Both the position numbers and the translations under genes were made by a program. The notes below the pieces were generated by a model that had not been told where the DNA came from, searched no databases, and saw nothing but the letters and a program-made list of their open reading frames with translations. Shown here in pieces: positions 8,062 to 15,775 of a DNA stretch of 58,286 bases. Every line of letters starts with the position of its first letter. Within the stretch, counting starts at the first letter, position 1. Source of the DNA: Luteimonas salinisoli (GTDB lineage: Bacteria > Pseudomonadota > Gammaproteobacteria > Xanthomonadales > Xanthomonadaceae); the NCBI RefSeq assembly GCF_013425525.1, contig NZ_JACCKA010000070.1, positions 1 through 58,286 on the forward strand, read 5' to 3'.

Positions 8062-9505
8062 CCGTTTGCCGCGCATCGCGGCGCCGCTCGCGGTGGCGCT
8101 GACCGCGCTGGGCTGGTGGTTCGGCACCCATCTGGAACCGCTGTGGTGGGCGGCCTGGCTCGCACCGCTGCCGCTGCTGGCCTATGCGCTGCGGGTGCGC
8201 GCGGGCCCAGCGGCGCTGGCGGCGTTCGCAGCGTTCGCCATCGGCGGCGCCAATGCCTGGCACTACCTGCACGACGTGGTCCGGGTGCCGCTGGCGGTGG
8301 TCTGGATGGCGATCCTCATGCCCGCCCTGCTGATGGTGCCGGTGACGCTGCTGTTCCGCGCCCTGGCGCGGCAGGGCCGCATTCTCGCGGCGACGCTGTC
8401 GCTGCCGCTTGCGGCCACCGGGCTGTCCTGGGCCGGCGCGACGCTGTCGGTGCACGGTACCTTCGGGCATCTCGCCTATTCGCAGATGGACGCGCTGCCG
8501 GTGATCCAGGTCGCCGCGGTCGCCGGCCTGTGGGGCGTGGGCTTCCTGGTCTGGCTGCCCGCCTCGCTGCTTGCGGCCGTCACCGCACCGCATGCGGACC
8601 GGCGCGACCGCGTGCAGGCGGCGACGACAGCCGCGCTCGTGCTCGCGCTATCGCTGGGCTACGGCGCATGGCGGCTGCGCGACGACGAAGCATCGGCGAG
8701 GCTGCGCGTGGGACTGGTGACGATCGGCGGATCCGGCGATGCCGCGGCGGATCCGGCCACGCCGGAGGGCCGGCGCATGCTCGCGCGCTACGCGGCCGAG
8801 ATCGACCGCCTGGCCGCGGCGGGAGCGGCGGTCGTCGTCGCACCGGAGTCCGCCCTGCTGTTGCGCTCGCATGCGCTGGAAACGCTGCAAGAACTGTCGG
8901 GGCGGCACGGCATCCGGATCCTGGTCGGCGCGGAGGACCATAGCGACCCGCAGCGCAAGCGCAACGCGGCGCTGGTGTTCGAGCCCGGCGCCGGCGAACC
9001 CGTCGCCTACTACAAGCGTCACCTGATCCCCGGTTTCGAAGATCGCTACACGCCGGGCGACACGCGGACCATGCTGCCCGGCGCGCCGCGGACCGGCGTG
9101 GCCATCTGCAAGGACCTCGATTTCACCGCCACCGGATACGCCCATGGCAGGCTCGATACGCAACTGCTGCTGGTGCCGGCATGGGACTTCGACGAGGACG
9201 CGTGGCTGCACGGCCGCATGGCCGTGCTGCGCGGCGTGGAAGGCGGCTTCGCGATCGCACGCACGGCCCGCGACGGCCACCTCACGCTCAGCGACGACCG
9301 CGGGCGCGTGATCGCGGAAACTTCGAGCGCGGGGACGACCGCACCGGTCTCGCTACTGGGCGAACTGCCGCTTCGCGACACGCGCACGCCCTACGCGCGC
9401 TGGGGCGACGCCTTCGGCTGGCTGTCGCTGATCGCGGCGGCGCTGCTGGCGGCGAGCCTGGCGCTGCGACGGGAGCACGGCGCCCCCTCACGGGCCAACG
9501 ACTAG
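8045..9505 (+). CDS. Lnt-like membrane nitrilase-superfamily protein
   Basis: A 486-residue protein with about six hydrophobic segments in residues 10-215, a nitrilase (carbon-nitrogen hydrolase) domain, and a final membrane segment (about 460-478). This is the architecture of apolipoprotein N-acyltransferase. The Glu-Lys-Cys triad is recognisable: VAPESALLL, YYKRHLIPGFE and VAICKDLDF. Sequence around the triad differs from canonical Lnt, the N-terminal membrane part is short, and the gene is controlled with a TetR rather than placed with corC/lnt housekeeping genes. It is probably an Lnt paralogue acting on an acyl or amide substrate at the outer face of the inner membrane. The true substrate is unknown. 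Confidence 0.8.
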   Translation: MDSRPDRLPRIAAPLAVALTALGWWFGTHLEPLWWAAWLAPLPLLAYALRVRAGPAALAAFAAFAIGGANAWHYLHDVVRVPLAVVWMAILMPALLMVPVTLLFRALARQGRILAATLSLPLAATGLSWAGATLSVHGTFGHLAYSQMDALPVIQVAAVAGLWGVGFLVWLPASLLAAVTAPHADRRDRVQAATTAALVLALSLGYGAWRLRDDEASARLRVGLVTIGGSGDAAADPATPEGRRMLARYAAEIDRLAAAGAAVVVAPESALLLRSHALETLQELSGRHGIRILVGAEDHSDPQRKRNAALVFEPGAGEPVAYYKRHLIPGFEDRYTPGDTRTMLPGAPRTGVAICKDLDFTATGYAHGRLDTQLLLVPAWDFDEDAWLHGRMAVLRGVEGGFAIARTARDGHLTLSDDRGRVIAETSSAGTTAPVSLLGELPLRDTRTPYARWGDAFGWLSLIAAALLAASLALRREHGAPSRAND

Positions 9506-9592
9506 AAGAAGACGTCCTGGTGTCGGCACCGACAGTGCCGGGCGGGAAGCAGTTCCTCCACCCCGGCGAGCTGCGGTCCGCCTGCCCCGCCT

Positions 9593-9802
9593 TCAGCGCT
9601 CGAGGCCCACCTCGGCCAGCATCTCCTCGATGCGGACCTCGACGTGGGTGGCGTCCTCGGGAGTGACCGCGCCATCGACGACGGGATCCGCCTCGGCCGC
9701 GAACGCCGCCCAGAAATCCTCCTCGTTGGTGTAGTCGTCAACCAGGGCCGGCAGCTTGCGCCGCAGTGCGTCCAGCCGCGCGTCGAGCTCCAATCGATCC
9801 AT
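9593..9802 (-). CDS. Small acidic protein, hypothetical
   Basis: A 69-residue protein; the ATG at 9802 has a strong GGAGGT site seven bases upstream, the reason for preferring it over the longer open frame. It is rich in Asp/Glu and predicted helical (MDRLELDARLDALRRKLPAL, then DDYTNEEDFWAAFAAEADPV and HVEVRIEEMLAEVGLE). It has no signal peptide, cysteines or membrane segment. I do not recognise the family. It stands alone between convergent or divergent neighbours. Confidence 0.7.
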   Translation of the reverse strand: MDRLELDARLDALRRKLPALVDDYTNEEDFWAAFAAEADPVVDGAVTPEDATHVEVRIEEMLAEVGLER

Positions 9803-10001
9803 CGCGTACCTCCGGCCAGATATCGATGCCGATACGTTGGCCACTGCGCCGTTGATCCGACGTGAAACCTCCATGCACGCAGTCGGGGCGACAGGTCCCG
9901 GGCTGCGGAATGCGGCGGCCGTGGGATGCCGGGCGCGCACGGCCGAGCATCGCGCCGCGTTTTTCCGGCCGTGGCCGACGGCGGGATCGCTCGGGCCCGC
10001 G

Positions 10002-10730
10002 TCAGCGGACCGGCACGTCGAAGGCGACATCCGGCGAGGGTTCCGGCTGGAACCCGTAGTGCCACCACTCGCGCTCGTAGTTGCGGAAGCCGTGCCGCTC
10101 CATGGCGCTGCGCAGGCGACGCCGATTGCGCCGTTGCGCCTCGCTGGCCTCCGGGCTGTCGGTATGGGCGAGCGGATCGAAGAAATCGAAGGCGGTGCCC
10201 ATGTCCAGCGGCGTGCAGTCCTGCCCGGACGCGTCGCAGCGCAGCAGCGTCAGGTCGAGCGTGGCGCCGCGACTGTGGCCGGAGCGCTCGGCGATGTAGC
10301 CGTCATTGACGAGTTTGCCCTTGTCCAGGCTCGGATAGTGTTCCGCCTTGGTGCGCAGGTCGCCCGCGTCCTGCACCCAGCGCATGAAGTGCCGTACCGC
10401 GCGTACCGGCCGGTAGCAGTCGTAGATCAGCAGGCGGAATCCCTGTTGGCGCAGATCCGCCTCGACCCGCTGCAGCGCTTCGGCCACCGGCCGCAGCAGG
10501 TAGCAGCGCGGCGCCTCGTAGCCGTCGACCGGCGCGCCGACGAAATTGTCGCTGCCGGCATAGCGGATGTCCTGGCGGATGTCCGGCACCAGGCGGTCGA
10601 TCGCGACCAGCCCCGCCTCCTCCGCCGTGCGCGTCGGCGACACCGCCGGACCGTCCGCGACGGACGCGCCCGCCGTCGGCAGCAGGAGCGCGGCCAGCGC
10701 GATGCGCCAGCGGGACGGCAACACCTTCAT
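10002..10730 (-). CDS. Periplasmic D-Ala-D-Ala dipeptidase, VanX/DdpX family (M15D)
   Basis: A 242-residue zinc peptidase that hydrolyses D-Ala-D-Ala. Residues 1-25 form a signal peptide, so it acts in the periplasm, like Salmonella PcgL rather than cytosolic VanX. VanX hallmarks are all visible: YDCYRPVRA with the substrate Arg, SGHSRGATLDLTL with zinc-binding His and Asp, LDMGTAFDFF, and EWWHYGF with the catalytic Glu and third zinc His. The start overlaps the stop of the upstream hydrolase (ATGA), so it is the third gene of the receptor-hydrolase-dipeptidase operon. Context suggests scavenging of cell-wall D-Ala-D-Ala rather than vancomycin resistance: there is no vanH or vanA ligase here. 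Confidence 0.93.
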   Translation of the reverse strand: MKVLPSRWRIALAALLLPTAGASVADGPAVSPTRTAEEAGLVAIDRLVPDIRQDIRYAGSDNFVGAPVDGYEAPRCYLLRPVAEALQRVEADLRQQGFRLLIYDCYRPVRAVRHFMRWVQDAGDLRTKAEHYPSLDKGKLVNDGYIAERSGHSRGATLDLTLLRCDASGQDCTPLDMGTAFDFFDPLAHTDSPEASEAQRRNRRRLRSAMERHGFRNYEREWWHYGFQPEPSPDVAFDVPVR

Positions 10731-12400
10731 GGGCAATCGCCGACGCGCACGAAGGCGAGATCCTCGTAGTCGTAGCTGAAGTCCGCTTGCGGATCGACCT
10801 TGGCCATCGTCAGCGTCGGCGGCGCGTTCGCATCGTCCGCATCGGCGAACGTCAGCCAGGCCTCGGCATCGACGCTCACCTCGTCCCAGTCCACCAGCAG
10901 GCGCTCGCCGACCCGCATCACCGTGCCGCTCAGCATCGGCGACCTGGCCGCGGCGAAGCGCACGGCATCGCCGCGCCGGCAGACCGATGCTTCGCCGAAC
11001 CACGGATCGCGGTACACGCCGAGCCATGGCGTCATGCTGTCGATGCTCGCGGCCTGCCGCGACGACGTGTCCGGCGCCGAGGTGCTGCCATCTTTCCTGT
11101 CCGCCGCCGCGTCCGCGGCGATGGCGTCGGCGTAGTAGTCGACCGTCCGGTCCGCGGCCTCCGGCGCGGTGAAACGCTTCGACAGCGCCTGCACCAGCGC
11201 GCTGCGCGCGTTCGAACCGCCTCCGTTCATCAGCACGACGAAGCCGACGCCGAGTTCGGGCAGCAGGGTGACCGCCGAATACATGCCCGACAGCGTGCCG
11301 GTATGCGAGACCTTGAGCCTGCCGTCGGCATCGTTGAGCCGCCAGCCGTATCCGTAGGCGTGGAAGTGGGCGCCGTCCCATTCGCGCAGGCGCCGCCCGA
11401 GGGGCATCGGCGTGTGCGCGGTCCACAGCGCCTCGCGCTGCTCCCGGGACAGCCACGGCGCCCCATCGACAAGTCCGGACCGCTCCGGCTGGAGCCACAT
11501 CGTGATCCAGCGCAGCATGTCGTCGAGACTGCAGCGGATCCCGCCCGCCGCCGCCATCGGCACCGCCGCCACCATTTCGCCGTCCTCGCGCACCGGTACG
11601 TTGCGGCCGTCGATGCGGATGTGCGGCTGCGCCATGTCGCCCACCTCGTCGCGCCGCCACTCGCCGACGCGGCAGCGCTCGAGACCGAGCGGCTCGAACA
11701 GCTCGCTGCGCAGCAGCGCCTCGTAGGACTCGGCGCCGGCCGCTGCAGCGGCGAGCTCGCCGGCGACGATGTACAGCGTGTTGTCGTAGGCGTAGCGCGA
11801 ACGGAAGCTGTAGATGGGCTTCAGGTGCGCCATGCCGGCGATCACGTCCTCGCGGGTGAACAGGTTCGGCTCCGGCCACAGCATCAGGTCGCCTGCGCCC
11901 GCGCCCAGCCCGCTGTTGTGGATCAGCAGGTCGCGCACCTGGATCTCGCGGGTGACCCACGGATCGTGCATGCGGAAGTCCGGCAGGTGCCTGATCACCG
12001 GATCGTCCCAGGCGAGTTTTCCCTGGTCCACCAGCCGCGCCAGCAGCGCGGTGGTCATCGCCTTGCTGTTGGAGGCGATCTTGAACAGGGTTGCCGGCGT
12101 GACCGGCTCGCCGCCGCCCGCGCGCAGCTCGCCCGCGGTCCGCACGTAAGTGACCTCTCCGTCCTCGACCACCCCGACCGCCAGGCCCGGCAGCTCGAAG
12201 CGCGCGACGGCGGCATCGACCTCGGCATCGATCGCCGCCTGGCGCGTCTCGCCGCCCGACGGCTCACGGGCGACCGCCACGTGCATCGCCTGCGCCAGAA
12301 GCAGCGCCGTCACGCACAGGCGGCCGACGGCCGCGCCCCGCTTCGCTTTCCCACGGGGCGCGCGGCGCGGCCCCTGGCCTGGCGCGCCCGGGCGCCGCAT
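10727..12400 (-). CDS. Serine hydrolase, class C beta-lactamase / D-aminopeptidase-like
   Basis: A 557-residue exported protein. The start at 12400 gives an Arg/Lys-rich N-region and a hydrophobic core ending in ALLLAQAMHVAVA, consistent with a signal peptide. The beta-lactamase/transpeptidase-like fold is shown by SNSK (SxxK, about residue 100), YDN (YxN) and HTG in VSHTGTLSG. The last 150 residues, after ALVQALSKRF, form a separate mostly beta domain as in D-aminopeptidases and esterases of this family. It lies 23 bp after a TonB-dependent receptor and is coupled to a D-Ala-D-Ala dipeptidase, so a D-amino-acid-containing peptide is the likely substrate. An esterase or true beta-lactamase role cannot be excluded. 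Confidence 0.88.
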   Translation of the reverse strand: MRRPGAPGQGPRRAPRGKAKRGAAVGRLCVTALLLAQAMHVAVAREPSGGETRQAAIDAEVDAAVARFELPGLAVGVVEDGEVTYVRTAGELRAGGGEPVTPATLFKIASNSKAMTTALLARLVDQGKLAWDDPVIRHLPDFRMHDPWVTREIQVRDLLIHNSGLGAGAGDLMLWPEPNLFTREDVIAGMAHLKPIYSFRSRYAYDNTLYIVAGELAAAAAGAESYEALLRSELFEPLGLERCRVGEWRRDEVGDMAQPHIRIDGRNVPVREDGEMVAAVPMAAAGGIRCSLDDMLRWITMWLQPERSGLVDGAPWLSREQREALWTAHTPMPLGRRLREWDGAHFHAYGYGWRLNDADGRLKVSHTGTLSGMYSAVTLLPELGVGFVVLMNGGGSNARSALVQALSKRFTAPEAADRTVDYYADAIAADAAADRKDGSTSAPDTSSRQAASIDSMTPWLGVYRDPWFGEASVCRRGDAVRFAAARSPMLSGTVMRVGERLLVDWDEVSVDAEAWLTFADADDANAPPTLTMAKVDPQADFSYDYEDLAFVRVGDCP

Positions 12401-12423
12401 CGTCGTGTCCAAATCGTCGCCCG

Positions 12424-15303
12424 TCAGAAGAACTTGTACTCGAGCTGCAGGGTATAGGCGCGCCCCCGTGGATCGGCGATGCGGGGCTCCCAGCCGGCGC
12501 CGGCCGCGAAGTCGTTCTGGTGCGCGGTGAACGGCGGGTCTTCGTCGAGCAGATTCCTGATGCCGAACACCACCCGCAGCGGATCCAGCCCGGTATAGCC
12601 GACGCTGTAGTTGTAGGTGGTGTAGCTGTCCACCCGCGGATCCCACGCCGCCGGGATGTAGGTCTCGTTCCTGACGCTGACCGGCGGCTCGTCGTTATAG
12701 CCGTGGCGGTAGACCTGGGTGAGGCTGTGGGTCCAGTCGCCGCGGAAGTAGCTGAAGTTCAGCGTGTGCTTCCACTTGATCGGCAGGTTGTAGTAACGCA
12801 CGTAGCCGCCGACCAGGTTGTCGGTGTAGGGCAGTGCCTCGACGCCCTTGGTCCGGAACGAATCGATGTAGCTGCCGTTGAGGTTCACGCTCCAGCGTCC
12901 GCCGGCCAGCTCGCCCAGGAAGTTGGCATCCAGCTCCACGCCCCGCATCTGGCTGCCGCCCGAATTGATGTAGCGGCGATCGATGGCGACGACCTCCCCG
13001 GCGTCATTGCGGATCCAATTCTCCTGGAACAGATCGTAGTACTCGACCAGGACCTCGGTCCGCGCCGGCTGGATCGTGTTGGTGCGCTCGATGTCCCACC
13101 AGTCCAGCGTCATGTTGAACCAGTCGACCGGCGCGATCACCACGCCGAAGCTCTTCTGCTTGGACTCCTCCGGCTGCAGGTCCTCCTTGCCGCCGAAGAT
13201 CATGTCCGGCTGGATCGACTCGCACCCGGGCACTTCGGGATCGGGTACGCCGCCCGGGCAGCTGGCCGGATCGGCCAGATCGAAGCCGGTGTACGGCAGC
13301 TCGCTGACGCCGTTGAACAGCTGGTTGAAGGAGGGCACCTTGAAGCCTGTGCTGTAGGCGCCGCGGAACGCGAGCGCATCGAACGGCTGGTACTTGAAGG
13401 ACACCTTCGGGTTGGTGGTGCTGCCGAACCCGTCGTAGCGGTCGTAGCGGCCGGCCAGGGTGACCTCCAGGCTGTCGAAGACCGGCAGGTAGACCTCGGC
13501 GAACACCGCCTTGATGTCGCGGCTGACGTCCTCGAGGATGTTGGCGTCGTCGAACGGCGCGTTGAACACCGGCCGCCCGTTGGTACGTTCGTCGCCGTTG
13601 AACCTGAACTCCTCGCGGCGCAGGTCGATGCCCGCGGCCGCATAGATCGATCCGCCGGGCAGCGACAGCCCCACGTCGCCGGAGAAGACGGCGTCGACCT
13701 GGGTCACGACCGACTCGCCGCCGTACAGCACCACGCCCGTCGCCGAGCCGGCCTCGAGCGCCGCCATCGCCGCCGCCGACTGCTCCTGCCCCGGCAGCAG
13801 GAACGGGTTGAGCAGGCCGCTGCCGAGGGCCTCCTGCAGGGCATCGGTGTAGTGATACCCGCGGCCCAGCGTCGATTTCGATTCGCTGGAGGCGCGCGAC
13901 AGGCCGACCGCGTAATCCCAGCTCCCGACCAGGCCCTCGAACCCCGCCAGCAGCCGGTAGGCCTTGGTGTTGGTCGAGATCTGGCGCGGGCCGCAGGCCA
14001 TGCAGCGCCAGCGGTAGGCGATGCGGTCGCCGTAGCTGAGCTGGTCGGCGCCGAAGTAGTCGGCCAGCGCGTCGAAGACCATGTCGTAGGATTCGCCGGT
14101 ACTCGGATACCAGGTGTCCGGGTTGAAGGCGGCAGTCGCCACCGTGCTCGACGAGATCTGGTTCTGCTCGAAGGTCTTCTCGACGTCCACCTCGGAGCCG
14201 ACGAACTCGACGAACGCCTCATGGCGATCCGACATCTTGAAGGTCGCCCGGCCGATGAAGTCGACGCTCTCCTGGGGCTGCTGGATCACCGCCGCGGCCG
14301 GGTAGTCCCAGGCGCAGGCATAGCGCGAGGAGGGGACGTTCCACAGGCGGTGATCGTACGGCCCCATCAGGTCGCCGCCGCTCTCGCAGCCGGCCGCGCC
14401 GGGCAGGTTCAGGATGTTGACGGCCGCCTGCAGCGATCCGTCCTCGGGATCGATCACGCCTCCGCCCATCATCGACCCGTCATGGTTGAACACCGTCGCG
14501 AACGGCGGACCGCGGGTGTCGGGAGACAGGCCGCGCTCGGGTTGGAAGCTGTTGGAGAAATCGCGGTCGGTGCCGCGCAGGATCTCGTTCTTCTTGAAGC
14601 TCACGGTACCGAAGACGTTCCAGCGGTCCGTGTCGAGGTCGCCGCCGCCCACCAGCAGGTTGGCGCGATGAATGTTGCCGCCGCCGGCTTCCGTCACGTC
14701 GACGAACGCGGAGGCTTCCGCGCCCGTGTAATCGCGCCGGGTGATGAAGTTGATCACGCCGCCGATGGCATCGGTGCCGTAGACGGCCGATGCGCCGTCG
14801 CGCAACACCTCGACCCGGTCGATGGCCGCGAAGGGAATGGAGTTCAGGTCGACCGCCCGCCCCTTGAGCCCGTGCGTGGCGACGCGGCGGCCGTTGAGCA
14901 ACACCAGGGTCGCGTCGGCGCCCTGCCCGCGCAGGTTGGCGCCGGACACGCCGTTGTTGCCGCGCTGTTCCTCATGGACGATGCCGGCGTTGCTCGACAG
15001 GTTGTCCGAACCGTTGCCGGCGATGTTCATGTACATCAGCAGCTGTTCGGCCGAGGTGATGCCCTGCGCCTCGATATCCGCCTTCTGGAACACGGTGATC
15101 GGCAGCTGGCTCTCCACCTCCGTGCGCTTGATGTGCGAACCGGTCACCCGCACGGTGTCCAGGGTGCGGGGGGCGCTACGCTCGCCGGAATCCGGTGGAT
15201 CGGCCAGCGCGTCCTGCCCGAGGGCGACTCCCGGGCACGCCAGGCCGATCAGGATGGCTGCGGCGAGATGGCCCGGCTTCGAGCGCGGACGTGCGATAGG
15301 CAT
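12424..15303 (-). CDS. TonB-dependent outer-membrane receptor
   Basis: A 959-residue receptor. The ATG at 15303 has AGGAG upstream and gives a signal peptide ending GVALG. The plug domain begins with a TonB-box-like DTVRVTGSHIKRTEVES, then SAEQLLMYMN, GANLRGQGADATLVLLNGRR and RVEVLRDGASAVYGTDAIGG. This is the pattern of the large xanthomonad receptors for peptides, glycans and other non-siderophore substrates. The barrel ends in LQLEYKFF with the terminal aromatic. Paired cysteines (RWRCMACGP, SCPGGVPDPEVPGC) probably form extracellular disulfides. It is first in an operon with a serine hydrolase and a VanX-like dipeptidase, so the proposed cargo is a cell-wall peptide. Confidence 0.95.
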   Translation of the reverse strand: MPIARPRSKPGHLAAAILIGLACPGVALGQDALADPPDSGERSAPRTLDTVRVTGSHIKRTEVESQLPITVFQKADIEAQGITSAEQLLMYMNIAGNGSDNLSSNAGIVHEEQRGNNGVSGANLRGQGADATLVLLNGRRVATHGLKGRAVDLNSIPFAAIDRVEVLRDGASAVYGTDAIGGVINFITRRDYTGAEASAFVDVTEAGGGNIHRANLLVGGGDLDTDRWNVFGTVSFKKNEILRGTDRDFSNSFQPERGLSPDTRGPPFATVFNHDGSMMGGGVIDPEDGSLQAAVNILNLPGAAGCESGGDLMGPYDHRLWNVPSSRYACAWDYPAAAVIQQPQESVDFIGRATFKMSDRHEAFVEFVGSEVDVEKTFEQNQISSSTVATAAFNPDTWYPSTGESYDMVFDALADYFGADQLSYGDRIAYRWRCMACGPRQISTNTKAYRLLAGFEGLVGSWDYAVGLSRASSESKSTLGRGYHYTDALQEALGSGLLNPFLLPGQEQSAAAMAALEAGSATGVVLYGGESVVTQVDAVFSGDVGLSLPGGSIYAAAGIDLRREEFRFNGDERTNGRPVFNAPFDDANILEDVSRDIKAVFAEVYLPVFDSLEVTLAGRYDRYDGFGSTTNPKVSFKYQPFDALAFRGAYSTGFKVPSFNQLFNGVSELPYTGFDLADPASCPGGVPDPEVPGCESIQPDMIFGGKEDLQPEESKQKSFGVVIAPVDWFNMTLDWWDIERTNTIQPARTEVLVEYYDLFQENWIRNDAGEVVAIDRRYINSGGSQMRGVELDANFLGELAGGRWSVNLNGSYIDSFRTKGVEALPYTDNLVGGYVRYYNLPIKWKHTLNFSYFRGDWTHSLTQVYRHGYNDEPPVSVRNETYIPAAWDPRVDSYTTYNYSVGYTGLDPLRVVFGIRNLLDEDPPFTAHQNDFAAGAGWEPRIADPRGRAYTLQLEYKFF

Positions 15304-15578
15304 GCGGAATCTCCTGGGTGGGTGGAGCGTTGCGGAACCTCTCGATGCCGTCCGCTGCCATGCACGACGGCGCTGTTCTCGAGGTGCCGACCACGAAGGC
15401 GACCTCGTGCCTTGGAACGGACGTCCAGCCAGCGGCCTCCCGATCGTGATGAGCGCCACGCCTGCGCACCCTGACCGCAGCTTCCACTTGCCCGTCCTCG
15501 CCCGGGGCACCTGAGCCAGCGATACGGTCCATGCGCGTGCGTGCGGCCGCTCCCCGGCCATCATTCCCGTTTCATCGC
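15304..15578 (-). other. Long 5' leader of the TonB receptor operon
   Basis: If the promoter at 15579-15607 is used, the mRNA carries a leader of about 265-270 nt before the receptor ATG. The receptor frame stays open through it but with no signal peptide or Shine-Dalgarno upstream of 15303. I see no known riboswitch. The sibling operon from the matching promoter has only about 24 nt of leader, which makes this length stand out. Confidence 0.4.
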
Positions 15579-15607
15579 TGTGTAACACGCCCCCCTCAGG
15601 CGGTCAA
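15579..15607 (-). promoter_or_regulatory. Promoter A of the receptor-hydrolase-dipeptidase operon
   Basis: On the minus strand: -35 TTGACC (15602-15607), 17-bp spacer, -10 TACACA (15579-15584) preceded by an extended TGT. AT-rich AGAATAGATTA lies just upstream. It is nearly the same as promoter B at 20418-20446 in -35, spacer length, extended -10 and flanks. Confidence 0.75.
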
Positions 15608-15656
15608 TAATCTATTCTGCTCGCGCCCCTCCCAGGAAGCATTGATTCCAACCAGC

Positions 15657-15684
15657 GAAAAGAAAGGCGGCCCGGAGGGCCGCC
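15657..15684 (-). terminator. Intrinsic terminator after the second TonB receptor
   Basis: A perfect 8-bp stem GGCGGCCC/GGGCCGCC with a 3-nt loop (15666-15684) is followed on the minus strand by TTTCTTTT. It separates the receptor operon above (15776 onward) from promoter A. Confidence 0.9.
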
Positions 15685-15775
15685 AAACGGAGGTTCTTCC
15701 CAAGGAAGACAGCATCAGCCCATTCGACTATCGGCACCGTTCGACCGGGCGCCATGCGCGCACGGCCGAGGCGGT

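Noticed and set aside
10002..10730. Vancomycin resistance determinant
   Set aside because: The VanX family match is clear, but there is no vanH, vanA/B ligase or vanRS, and the protein is exported. Peptide scavenging fits better.
12520..15474. A 984-codon open frame antisense to the first TonB receptor
   Set aside because: High GC content leaves antisense frames open. It has no ribosome site or recognisable domain, while the opposite strand has a complete receptor with signal peptide and terminal aromatic.
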